NCBI GenBank assembly: GCA_949291375.1
Contig: CASEVI010000001.1
Location: 132,980-196,979, forward strand
Length of the DNA: 64,000 nt
Reading direction: 5' to 3'
Source: an uncultured bacterium
GTDB taxonomy: Bacteria; Bacillota_I; Bacilli_A; RFN20; CAG-826
In this document: in pieces, positions 10,281 to 17,795 of the stretch
Position numbering within the stretch: the first letter of the stretch is position 1
Layout: every line of letters starts with the position of its first letter
Notes under the pieces: model-generated
The model's input: the letters and a program-made list of their open reading frames with translations, nothing else
Database searches by the model: none
Told to the model about the DNA's origin: nothing
Translations under genes and position numbers: made by a program

Positions 10281-10328
10281 TTATATATTAATAATAATAT
10301 ATGTGGAAAGTGTTGAAATTGTGGAAAT
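10281..10328 (-). other. oriC, dnaA-dnaN part: three tandem DnaA boxes and AT-rich unwinding tract
   Basis: Three DnaA-box-like 9-mers lie head to tail without spacing: TGTGGAAAG 10302-10310, TGTTGAAAT 10311-10319, TGTGGAAAT 10320-10328 (plus strand as written). On the minus strand they read TTTCCACA or TTTCAACA and run directly into TATATTATTATTAATATATA. TTA triplets after the last box fit the DnaA-trio pattern (3'-[G/A]A[T/A]-5') described next to DnaA boxes in the B. subtilis unwinding region. This is the likely site of initial strand opening. Confidence 0.72.
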
Positions 10329-10347
10329 GTATAAAATATGCATAGTT

Positions 10348-11709
10348 TTAGGTTAATTTTGCTTTTAAATCGTTAAGTACAGTGTTAAGTTGAACATCAG
10401 TTTTCAACATTTCATCAACTTTAGAAATAGAATGAATGATAGTTGAATGATCTCTATTCGAGAACAATTTACCGATTTCGGTATAAGGAAGATCTAAAAT
10501 TATTCGAATAAGATATATAGCCACTTGTCTAGCTAGTGAAACTTGATATTTTCTAGCAGTACCAGTTAATTGTTCAGCGGAAATTGAATAATAATCAGCA
10601 ACGGTATTAATTATTTTAGAAGAATCTGCTTTGCGTTTTTTGTCAATCTTAACATCTTTAACATTTAAAGCATCAAAGACAACATTTAAATCTATTTTTT
10701 GGATATTGTTTATTGTTGTAAAGAATGTTAGACGTGTTAAAATTCCCTCTAATTGCCTAATTGATGAAGAATAATTCTCGGCAATATAATCAATTGCATC
10801 TTCACTAATAAAATCTTTATCCAACTGAGAAAATTCGATTTTTTTCATTAAAATTTGTTTACACGTGGAAAAATCAGGCTTTGAAATAGAAACTGTTAAA
10901 CCTTGTAAAAAACGAGTTATCAATCTATTAGGGATACCTGCCAATTCGTTTTGAGGTCTATCACTTGTTAAAACAACTTGACGATTATTATTTATAAAAT
11001 ATTGATAAATATCAAAAAAATAATCTAATGTTTTTTCTTTTCCTTTAAGTTGTTGAATATCGTCAATTAAAAGAACGTCAAATGATTTTAAATAATCTGT
11101 TAAGTTTAAATCATTTGTTGCATTTTTTGCAAAGTTAATATATTCATCAAAGAAATTTTGAGAAGAAATACAAAGAACTTTCTTTTCGGGAAAATTTTCC
11201 CTAATGAAATGAGCAATAGCATGAAGTAAATGTGTTTTACCCAATCCAGAATCACCTTGAATATAAAATGGGTTATACATTTTACCTAGATTAGATGCAA
11301 CTAATAAAGCACCTTGTCTAGCTTGTGTATTACAAGGACCCTCAACGAATCTTTCAAACGTAAAATCAGGATTAATATAACAACCTTTAAAAAATTTAGG
11401 TTCATTTTCCTTAATTATATCATCTTTAGATTTTACGCTTAACTCAGCTAATGGAACAAAAACTATATCAAAGTTAGTTCCAGTTACTGTAGAAACATTA
11501 GCTAAAAAAAGATCTTTAAAATTATTTTTTAAAACATTAGCAGTGGTTTCATTTTCACACCCAACAATTATTTTGTTTCCTTGAACTGTATGAATAAAAG
11601 TTTTGTTAAAAAAAGTGGAAGCACCACGAGGTGTTTTTCCATTTTTATCAATCGCTTTTAAAACTTTGTCCCAAATTTCTCTTTGTGTGTTTAAATTACT
11701 AATATCCAT
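10348..11709 (-). CDS. dnaA: Chromosomal replication initiator DnaA
   Basis: AAA+ initiator that binds DnaA boxes and opens oriC. I choose ATG 11709 (MDISNLNTQREIWDKVL), which matches the domain I start of the family; the open frame reaches 11787 but the extra 26 residues look like spurious hydrophobic sequence. This gives 453 residues. Walker A GDSGLGKT is at 152-159, Walker B DVLLIDDIQQL follows, and domain IV ends with NRDHSTIIHS, the DnaA box-recognition helix. No strong Shine-Dalgarno is seen at either start. DnaA-box clusters on both sides suggest autoregulation. A weak parS-like site lies inside the gene (10862). Confidence 0.98.
   Translation of the reverse strand: MDISNLNTQREIWDKVLKAIDKNGKTPRGASTFFNKTFIHTVQGNKIIVGCENETTANVLKNNFKDLFLANVSTVTGTNFDIVFVPLAELSVKSKDDIIKENEPKFFKGCYINPDFTFERFVEGPCNTQARQGALLVASNLGKMYNPFYIQGDSGLGKTHLLHAIAHFIRENFPEKKVLCISSQNFFDEYINFAKNATNDLNLTDYLKSFDVLLIDDIQQLKGKEKTLDYFFDIYQYFINNNRQVVLTSDRPQNELAGIPNRLITRFLQGLTVSISKPDFSTCKQILMKKIEFSQLDKDFISEDAIDYIAENYSSSIRQLEGILTRLTFFTTINNIQKIDLNVVFDALNVKDVKIDKKRKADSSKIINTVADYYSISAEQLTGTARKYQVSLARQVAIYLIRIILDLPYTEIGKLFSNRDHSTIIHSISKVDEMLKTDVQLNTVLNDLKAKLT
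10859..10870. promoter_or_regulatory. Weak parS-like site inside dnaA
   Basis: TTACACGTGGAA; one mismatch to the TTTCACGTGGAA core seen at the better sites. Call rests on being part of the local cluster. Confidence 0.35.
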
Positions 11710-11777
11710 AAATCTTATTGTTCTTAATTTTATCACTTTAATTTTAATTTTAAATAAGAAGATATATAAAGAAAAAG

Positions 11778-12013
11778 TTTTCAACATAAGTTATATAAAA
11801 TTAAATCGTATTTAATCGATTTTTAATGGTTTTAAACAAAATAAAATGTGGAAAACTTGTTGAAAAATTATTGTATTTACTTTTCAACATTTTAAATTGT
11901 GGAAAGTTTTCAACATTACAAAACTTTTCAACAAAGATTTTTAAGTTATTTGTCGAATTTCTTTAAATTTTTAACATTCAAAATACATTAGTTATAAACA
12001 TATTTGTGGAAAT
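11778..12013. other. oriC, dnaA-rpmH part: cluster of eight DnaA-box-like sites
   Basis: Within 236 bases eight 9-mers of the form TTTTC(C/A)ACA or its complement occur: forward at 11778-11786, 11881-11889, 11907-11915, 11925-11933; reverse at 11847-11855, 11858-11866, 11898-11906, 12005-12013. None is the classical TTATCCACA; the local consensus is TTTTCAACA or TTTTCCACA. The gap between dnaA and rpmH (11710-12150) contains no gene besides this cluster, the ends of divergent leaders and the rpmH promoter. Together with the dnaA-dnaN cluster it forms a bipartite origin like that of Bacillus. Gene orientation switches from minus to plus here, as expected at an origin. Confidence 0.85.
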
Positions 12014-12089
12014 TAAAAATTACTTTAAATTTTAAAAAAATGTTTTTTTTAGAACCTTCTTAAAATTTGTTGTAAAATATCAAATGAAT

Positions 12090-12119
12090 TTGACATATAT
12101 GTATTTATACATATATAAT
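12090..12119 (+). promoter_or_regulatory. Promoter of rpmH operon
   Basis: TTGACA (12090-12095) and TATAAT (12114-12119) separated by 18 bases. The spacer contains a near palindrome (TATATGTAT, 2 bases, ATACATATA at 12096-12115), which could be an operator. It is the only TTGACA/TATAAT pair noticed with full consensus hexamers, fitting a ribosomal protein gene. Confidence 0.8.
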
Positions 12120-12150
12120 TCATAATGCTTGAAAAGGAGACGTAAACGAT

Positions 12151-12297
12151 ATGAAAAGAACTTATCAACCTAGTAAATTACATAAAATGAGAACACATGG
12201 TTTTAGAGCAAGAATGTCAACCGCTAATGGAAGAAAAGTTTTAGCAGCTAGAAGAAAAAAAGGAAGAAAACAATTAGTCGTTTCTTTATATAACTAA
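12151..12297 (+). CDS. rpmH: 50S ribosomal protein L34
   Basis: A 48-residue basic protein beginning [18 protein letters not shown] and containing [20 protein letters not shown], the full L34 signature. Ribosome site AAAAGGAGA lies 10-16 bases before the ATG. It is the first gene rightward of the origin and is divergent from dnaA, as in nearly all bacteria of this group. Confidence 0.98.
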   Translation: MKRTYQPSKLHKMRTHGFRARMSTANGRKVLAARRKKGRKQLVVSLYN

Positions 12298-12312
12298 TTT
12301 TTTGCTGTTTTA

Positions 12313-12633
12313 ATGAAGAAAAAAAATATTATAAAAAAATATCTCGAATATAAAGAAATATTAAATCTTAGAAAATTTAAACGAAACGCACTTTTCATTA
12401 TATATTTTCGAAAAAATGATTATGGATATACCAGGATTGGTTTATTAGTTAGCAAAAAAAATGGAAATGCTGTAATTAGAAATAAAATAAAAAGACAGAT
12501 AAGAAGTATGATTGATCAATTGACTGATTATACAAAAAATATAGATTTAATTATTTTAATATCAAAAAATTATGATATTTCTAAATACAACGAAAATTTT
12601 GAAATATTTAAAAATATATTTAGAGATATTTAA
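12313..12633 (+). CDS. rnpA: Ribonuclease P protein component
   Basis: Protein subunit of RNase P, assisting 5' maturation of tRNA. The 106 residues include the family RNR signature NAVIRNKIKRQIR (about 56-68) and RIGLLVSKKNGN before it. It is 15 bases after rpmH with no Shine-Dalgarno, so translation probably depends on coupling to rpmH. Sequence is very AT-rich with Lys/Ile/Asn bias. Confidence 0.95.
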   Translation: MKKKNIIKKYLEYKEILNLRKFKRNALFIIYFRKNDYGYTRIGLLVSKKNGNAVIRNKIKRQIRSMIDQLTDYTKNIDLIILISKNYDISKYNENFEIFKNIFRDI

Positions 12634-12644
12634 GGGGAAATTAA

Positions 12645-14456
12645 ATGAAAAAAAGTTTAAGAAATACACTTGCAATATCAGGAGGAGTTGGAGTCGCTTT
12701 AATTTTAGCTTCCTGTAATTCTTTTTGTAGTGTAACTGATACTTCAAATTTTAGATATGCATATGACCCTATTAATACAACTTTTTATTCTGCATCTAGC
12801 GATGTAGAAGATTTTGCTATTAATGAATTATTAGTTGATTTTCAATCATCAACTGGAGTAAGTAGTGATTTATTAACAATAGAAGAGCTAGAATTTGTTG
12901 ATGATGATGGAAAAGTTACATATTCAGATGATAGCAAAGAGTTTAAAAATAGATTATTTAAATCTTATAATGAAAATCTAATTTCTGTTAATGCAGGTGA
13001 ATTAAGAGCTAGTTTTAAAACAAATGAAGAAGATGAAAATGAAACAACATATACAATGTATGTTGGTTTAAACGATTTAACTGTTCAACTATTTAATAAT
13101 GCAACGAATAATGGTTATATTGTTCCTTCTTATAGTTTTTATAATGAATTAGATCAAAAAACATTAACTTTGCTTGTTAATACTGCTAATTCTCAAATGA
13201 GTATCATTGATACGATGATTTATACTGATTTTTCTAACTTAACTTTCTCTGCATTATATGGATATAGTGAAGCTGAATTAGAAAGATATAAAGGATTAGA
13301 AAATGGTGATGAAAAAAATAAATTGTTAGAAACAATGCGCCAAGAAAGAGAAGAAAAATCTATTTTAGCTAATTATGGATATTTAAAACATTATGGTTTA
13401 TCAACTGATGAAAATGGTAATGAAACTATTGATTATTATAAGAATATAAATAATTGGAATAACGAAATTGCAAATAGTGAAGTTGGTGTTAATGGTGTAA
13501 TGACTGTTAACTTTGCTAAAGCGTATAAAAATTTACTCGATCAAAAAGTAATGAACGTTAAGACATGTATTACAGTTGATGATGGTTTCTATGGAAATTT
13601 AACTAATGATCCACTTAATAATACTGTCAAAATCGAAGGTAAGGCTCTCGATTTTTGGCAAGGATGGGGTGAAGCTTTCTCTAAGCATGGGTTCTTAGAA
13701 GGATTACTTGTTTATCCTATTGGTGTAGGTGTTGAAAACTTATCTCATGCTTTTGGTATGAATGGTTGGGGTCAAGTTGGGGCTGTTTTATTAATGACTC
13801 TTATTGTTAGATTCTTATTTATGGCAGTCACTTTCCCATCAACATTATCGCAACAAAAAATGTCATATTTACAACCAGAAATTGCAAAATTACAACAAAA
13901 ATATCCAAATTCTAATACAAATGATTACGATAAACAAAGATTTGCTCAAGCTCAAGCAGCTCTTTATAAAAAACATAAAGTTCATCCATTTATGTCGATG
14001 CTCGTAATTATTATTCAATTCCCATTATTTATTTGTGTTTGGAATGCATTACAAGGAAGTGCGTCTTTAGCTACAGATGCTGTTTTAGGTTTAAATCTTT
14101 CAGATTCAATTTGGAGTGCTTTAACTAACTTTAGTGGTTGGCCATCTCAAGGTGGTTGGTGGACCGCTTTAGTATTAATTGTTTTAATGAGTGCTTCTCA
14201 AATTATTTCTATGCTTTTACCACAATGGTTAAATAAAAAAAGAAATAAGAATGTTGCTAAAACAGTTAATTCTGACGCAATGAATAAGAGCCAAAGAACT
14301 ATGAAAATTACCCAATGGGTTATGACAATTTTCATCATTATTATGGGCTTTAATCTTCCTGCAGCTATGGGTGTTTATTGGTTTGCTGGTGCAATATTCT
14401 CAATTTTACAAAGTTTAATTTTACATTTTGTATTTGTTAAAAGAGGAGTTAAATAA
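12645..14456 (+). CDS. yidC: Membrane protein insertase YidC/OxaA, lipoprotein form with large ectodomain
   Basis: Inserts and folds membrane proteins with or without SecYEG. The N-terminus is a lipoprotein signal ending LASC (Cys at about 24). The conserved C-terminal core starts near residue 336 and has about five membrane segments, including IVRFLF with the functional Arg in the hydrophilic groove (about residue 388), IQFPLFICVWNAL and FNLPAAMGVYWFAGAI. At 603 residues it is more than twice the Bacillus SpoIIIJ length because roughly 310 extra residues lie between the lipobox and the core; that part has no recognised fold here. A GGGG ribosome site precedes the ATG. Followed by jag with a 2-base gap. 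Confidence 0.95.
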   Translation: MKKSLRNTLAISGGVGVALILASCNSFCSVTDTSNFRYAYDPINTTFYSASSDVEDFAINELLVDFQSSTGVSSDLLTIEELEFVDDDGKVTYSDDSKEFKNRLFKSYNENLISVNAGELRASFKTNEEDENETTYTMYVGLNDLTVQLFNNATNNGYIVPSYSFYNELDQKTLTLLVNTANSQMSIIDTMIYTDFSNLTFSALYGYSEAELERYKGLENGDEKNKLLETMRQEREEKSILANYGYLKHYGLSTDENGNETIDYYKNINNWNNEIANSEVGVNGVMTVNFAKAYKNLLDQKVMNVKTCITVDDGFYGNLTNDPLNNTVKIEGKALDFWQGWGEAFSKHGFLEGLLVYPIGVGVENLSHAFGMNGWGQVGAVLLMTLIVRFLFMAVTFPSTLSQQKMSYLQPEIAKLQQKYPNSNTNDYDKQRFAQAQAALYKKHKVHPFMSMLVIIIQFPLFICVWNALQGSASLATDAVLGLNLSDSIWSALTNFSGWPSQGGWWTALVLIVLMSASQIISMLLPQWLNKKRNKNVAKTVNSDAMNKSQRTMKITQWVMTIFIIIMGFNLPAAMGVYWFAGAIFSILQSLILHFVFVKRGVK

Positions 14457-14458
14457 AA

Positions 14459-15127
14459 ATGAAAAGATTTAGTGCAAAAACTGTAGAAGATGCTTTAAAA
14501 AGTGCTACTGCAGAGTTAAATCTTCCTGTTGAAGAATTACTTTACGAAGTAGAGGAAGAGAAAAAAGGCTTATTTTCAAAAAAAGCTGTTATAGTTATTT
14601 ATGACACTGCTGATGTTATTGAATATGCTCAAAATTATATTCAAGGTGTTATAAAAGATGGTTTAGGAATTGATGTTTCATTAAAAGCATTCTTTAGAAA
14701 CGGATTAATTAAAATTTTAATCGAATCAGATAGAAATTCATTATTAATTGGTAAAAATGGTCAAACATTACAATCATTAAATGAATTAACTAAACTCGCT
14801 GTTTCTTCAAAATTTAAAAGAAAATTTAGAATTTTATTAGATATTGGTGATTATAAAGATAAAAAATATGCTCGTGTTGTTGCAATTGCAAAAAGAGCAG
14901 CAAAAGAGGTTTCAAGAACTCATGTAGATATTAAACTTGAACCAATGACTCCTGATGAAAGAAAAAAAGTTCATAATGCTTTAACAACATGGAAAAATAT
15001 TAAAACTGAATCAATCGGAGACGGAAAAGATAGAGCAATTGTCGTTAAATATATCGGTGGAAATGCTCCAACAACAAATATCCATATTGATGAAGTTGAA
15101 CAAGGAGAAGAAAAAAAGGAGAATTAA
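14459..15127 (+). CDS. jag: RNA-binding protein Jag (KhpB/EloR)
   Basis: RNA-binding regulator usually encoded after yidC. Three domains are visible in 222 residues: Jag-N (MKRFSAKTVEDALKSATAEL, 1-50), KH (LLIGKNGQTLQSLNELTKLA, about 98-118) and R3H (REVSRTHVDIKLEPMTPDERKKVHNAL region, about 140-175). In streptococci the family affects cell elongation and envelope gene expression. The last codons form half of a terminator palindrome. Confidence 0.95.
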   Translation: MKRFSAKTVEDALKSATAELNLPVEELLYEVEEEKKGLFSKKAVIVIYDTADVIEYAQNYIQGVIKDGLGIDVSLKAFFRNGLIKILIESDRNSLLIGKNGQTLQSLNELTKLAVSSKFKRKFRILLDIGDYKDKKYARVVAIAKRAAKEVSRTHVDIKLEPMTPDERKKVHNALTTWKNIKTESIGDGKDRAIVVKYIGGNAPTTNIHIDEVEQGEEKKEN

Positions 15128-15140
15128 TTCTCCTTTTTTA
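15112..15140 (+). terminator. Intrinsic terminator overlapping the jag stop
   Basis: AAAAAGGAGAATT / AATTCTCCTTTTTT is a near perfect palindrome followed directly by T residues. It includes the last two jag codons and stop (15125-15127). The -10 for mnmE starts two bases later. Confidence 0.8.
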
Positions 15141-15141
15141 A

Positions 15142-15147
15142 TATAAT
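15142..15147 (+). promoter_or_regulatory. -10 element of mnmE, placed for a leaderless mRNA
   Basis: TATAAT ends 6 bases before the ATG at 15154, so position +1 (7 bases past the hexamer end) is the A of the start codon. No Shine-Dalgarno is available except the terminator stem. The -35 is not clear. Confidence 0.55.
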
Positions 15148-15153
15148 CAATAT

Positions 15154-16476
15154 ATGTTAGAAACTATTGTCGCACTCGCAACTCCTCCAATGAGAAGTGC
15201 TTTAGCTATTATTCGTTTAAGTGGTGAAGATTGTTTTAAGATTTGTTCATCATTCTTTTCTAAAGAAATAAATGTTGATAAATCTACTATTATGTATGGA
15301 TATATATTAGATAATAATGAAAAAGTAGATGAAGTTGTTCTTTTAGCTTATAAAGGACCTAAATCTTTTACAGGCGAAGATAGCGTTGAAATTATTTCTC
15401 ATGGATCACCTATAATTTTTAATCAAATCATTGAATTAGCTTTAAAAAATGGTGCTAGATTAGCTAATGGTGGTGAATTTACTTCTAGAGCCTATATGAA
15501 TGGAAAAATGGATTTAATTCAAGCTGAATCAATCAATGATTTAATTAATGCTGCATCAAAAGAATCTAAAAAAATCGCTTTAATGTCTTTAGATGGTTCA
15601 ACCTCTAAATTAATCGATCCAATAAAAAAAGATTTAGGAGATTTATTAAGTTTAATTGAAGTTAATATTGATTATCCTGAATATGAAGATATAGAAGAAG
15701 TTAATAAAGAAAAAATAAATGAAATAATGGATAAAAATATTAAATATATAGAAGAATTAATTAAAAACGGTAGCAAAGGCAATATTATTAGAGATGGAAT
15801 TAATGTTGCAATTGTAGGAAAACCAAATGTAGGAAAATCTTCAATTTTAAATGCTTTATTAAATGAAGATAAAGCAATAGTTAGTGATATTAAAGGAACG
15901 ACTCGTGATGTTGTTGAAGGAAAATTTATTCTTAATGGAGTAGTTATTAATCTTTTTGATACTGCTGGAATTAGGGAAAGCGATGATTTAATAGAAGGTA
16001 TTGGTATTAATAAAAGTATTAAAAAACTAAATGATGCCGATTTAGTTATAGCAGTTTTTGATAATTCTACATTTGATGATGAAGATAAGGAAATATTGTC
16101 TTTAATTAAAGATAAAAAATATATCATTGTAAACAATAAAGCTGATTTAATTAGTAAAAAAGACGATAATCATTTATATATTTCTGCCTTAAATAATGAA
16201 ATCGATAATCTTAAAAAAGCAATTTTGAAAGAATTAAATTTATCAAAAGAAAACTATATTAATCCATCTATTTCTAATGTTAGAGAATTAGGAATTTTAA
16301 AAAACGTCTTAGAAATGATGAAAAAAGTTAAAAACGATAATGAAAAAGGAATTTCGATTGATTTATTAAGTGCTGATATTAAAGATATGTATCTTTCAAT
16401 TTTATCTTTAACTGGTGAAGATTATGATTTTGATATTGCTAAAGAGATTTTTTCACGTTTTTGCGTAGGTAAATAA
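15154..16476 (+). CDS. mnmE: tRNA-modifying GTPase MnmE
   Basis: With MnmG it forms the (c)mnm5 modification of U34 in several tRNAs. The 440 residues start METIVALATPP-like (MLETIVALATPPMRSALAII), the formyl-THF-binding domain. The G domain shows GKPNVGKSS (about 225-233), DTAGIRESDD and NNKAD, and the protein ends in the catalytic FCVGK motif. In Bacillus mnmE is followed by mnmG-rsmG-noc-parA-parB; here tatD follows at 1 base, so those genes are elsewhere. Confidence 0.97.
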   Translation: MLETIVALATPPMRSALAIIRLSGEDCFKICSSFFSKEINVDKSTIMYGYILDNNEKVDEVVLLAYKGPKSFTGEDSVEIISHGSPIIFNQIIELALKNGARLANGGEFTSRAYMNGKMDLIQAESINDLINAASKESKKIALMSLDGSTSKLIDPIKKDLGDLLSLIEVNIDYPEYEDIEEVNKEKINEIMDKNIKYIEELIKNGSKGNIIRDGINVAIVGKPNVGKSSILNALLNEDKAIVSDIKGTTRDVVEGKFILNGVVINLFDTAGIRESDDLIEGIGINKSIKKLNDADLVIAVFDNSTFDDEDKEILSLIKDKKYIIVNNKADLISKKDDNHLYISALNNEIDNLKKAILKELNLSKENYINPSISNVRELGILKNVLEMMKKVKNDNEKGISIDLLSADIKDMYLSILSLTGEDYDFDIAKEIFSRFCVGK

Positions 16477-16477
16477 T

Positions 16478-17269
16478 ATGATTTTTGATACACATATACA
16501 TTTAAATGAACCAAGATTATTAGAAAATCTCGATTTTTATTTAAAAGAAGCAAAAGAAAGTGGAATAAATAAATTTTTATGTGTCGGTTGGGACTATGAG
16601 TCTTCTAAAAAAGCTGTTGAGTTAGCAAATAAATATGAAGAAATTTATGCGGCTATAGCAATTATGCCAACTGAACATAAATCATTTAATAATGAAAATT
16701 TCAAAAAAATAGAAGAATTATTGAAAACTTCTAAAAAAATAATAGCTATAGGAGAAATTGGATTAGATTATTATTGGGAAAAAGATACTAAAATAAAAGA
16801 AAAGCAAAAGGAAATCTTTATTAAGCATATTAATTTAGCTAACAAATATAATTTACCTGTTTCAATTCATTGTCGAGATGCTATCCAAGATACTTTTGAT
16901 ATTTTAAAAGCAAATCCTGTTAAAAAAACTGGCGTAATGCACTGTTTTTCCGGAAGTGTAGAAATGGCTAAAGAATTTATAAAAATTGGTTATAAAATTG
17001 CTTTTGGTGGTGTTTTAACTTTTAAAAATAGTATTACAACAAAACAAGTATTAACTTCTATACCTTTAGATGATGTCGTTTTGGAAACAGATGCTCCTTA
17101 TTTAGCTCCAATGCCATATAGAGGAAAATTAAATGAACCAAAATTTATTAAAAATGTAGCGATTTTTGCAAGTAATTTACTAAATATGGATTTAGATAAA
17201 TTTGAAGAAAAAGTATATTATAACTCTTTAAAAATTTTTCACGTGGAAACAAATGAAAACAAAAATTAA
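16478..17269 (+). CDS. tatD: TatD family metal-dependent hydrolase (DNase)
   Basis: Amidohydrolase-fold enzyme of 263 residues. Metal ligands are visible in order: FDTHIHL (3-9), GEIGLDYYW (about 91-99), PVSIHCRDA (about 127-135), MHCFSG (about 154-159) and LETDAPYLAP (about 203-212). Family members have 3'-5' exonuclease activity, but a housekeeping role is not certain. It is 1 base after mnmE and overlaps rnmV by 17 bases; this arrangement next to rnmV and rsmA is usual in Firmicutes. Confidence 0.94.
   Translation: MIFDTHIHLNEPRLLENLDFYLKEAKESGINKFLCVGWDYESSKKAVELANKYEEIYAAIAIMPTEHKSFNNENFKKIEELLKTSKKIIAIGEIGLDYYWEKDTKIKEKQKEIFIKHINLANKYNLPVSIHCRDAIQDTFDILKANPVKKTGVMHCFSGSVEMAKEFIKIGYKIAFGGVLTFKNSITTKQVLTSIPLDDVVLETDAPYLAPMPYRGKLNEPKFIKNVAIFASNLLNMDLDKFEEKVYYNSLKIFHVETNENKN
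17235..17250. promoter_or_regulatory. parS-like site at the tatD end
   Basis: TTTTTCACGTGGAAAC; on the other strand GTTTCCACGTGAAAAA. The core TTCCACGTGAAA matches the Bacillus parS core TTNCACGTGAAA without mismatch. A second site lies 158 bases further. Confidence 0.72.
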
Positions 17270-17795
17270 TGCTTTAATAGTTGTTGAAGGAAAAACAGAT
17301 ATTGATTTTTTATCATCGTTTATTGACGCTGATTTTTATTCTGTTAATGGCTCATCCGTAAGTAAAAAAGACTTTGATTTCATTAATAATTATCTTTCAC
17401 GTGGAAAAGTAATTGTTTTAACTGACCCTGATTTCCCTGGCATTCAAATAAGAAATAAGATAAATTTAAATTGCAAAGGTGTTTTAAATTCTTTCGTAAG
17501 AAAAGAAGTTTCAATCAAACACAATAAAGTAGGAGTAGCTGAATCTAACAAAGAAGAAATATTATCTGCATTAAAAAATTCTCAAAAATTTGATGAATTA
17601 AATAAAGGTAATTTAACTAATTATGATTTATTTGAATTAGGATTGAATGGAAATGATGATTCATTTAAAAAAAGAAAATATTTAACAGAATATTTTCATC
17701 TTGGATTTGCTAATTCAAAAACTTTATTAAAAAGATTGAACATGCTTAATATAAGTAAAGAAGAGATAATGGAGGTAATTAAAAATGTTAAATAA
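17253..17795 (+). CDS. rnmV: Ribonuclease M5
   Basis: Toprim nuclease that matures 5S rRNA in Firmicutes. The 180 residues contain the Toprim Glu in VVEGKTD (about 10-16) and the Asp pair in TDPDFPG (about 57-63), and end in the family C-terminal part KRLNMLNISKEEIMEVI. It overlaps tatD and rsmA on either side. A perfect-core parS-like site lies inside at 17398. Confidence 0.93.
   Translation: MKTKINALIVVEGKTDIDFLSSFIDADFYSVNGSSVSKKDFDFINNYLSRGKVIVLTDPDFPGIQIRNKINLNCKGVLNSFVRKEVSIKHNKVGVAESNKEEILSALKNSQKFDELNKGNLTNYDLFELGLNGNDDSFKKRKYLTEYFHLGFANSKTLLKRLNMLNISKEEIMEVIKNVK
17393..17408. promoter_or_regulatory. parS-like site inside rnmV
   Basis: TCTTTCACGTGGAAAA; core TTTCACGTGGAA is identical to the sites at 17235 and 29811. 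Confidence 0.68.

Noticed and set aside
11710-11787. Upstream start for dnaA giving 479 residues
   Set aside because: The extension is hydrophobic and unlike DnaA; MDISNLNTQREIWDKV matches the usual N-terminus. It also overlaps a DnaA-box-like site.
15672-16136. 154-codon open frame opposite mnmE
   Set aside because: Antisense shadow of the G domain with Ser/Leu/Ile bias; no ribosome site.
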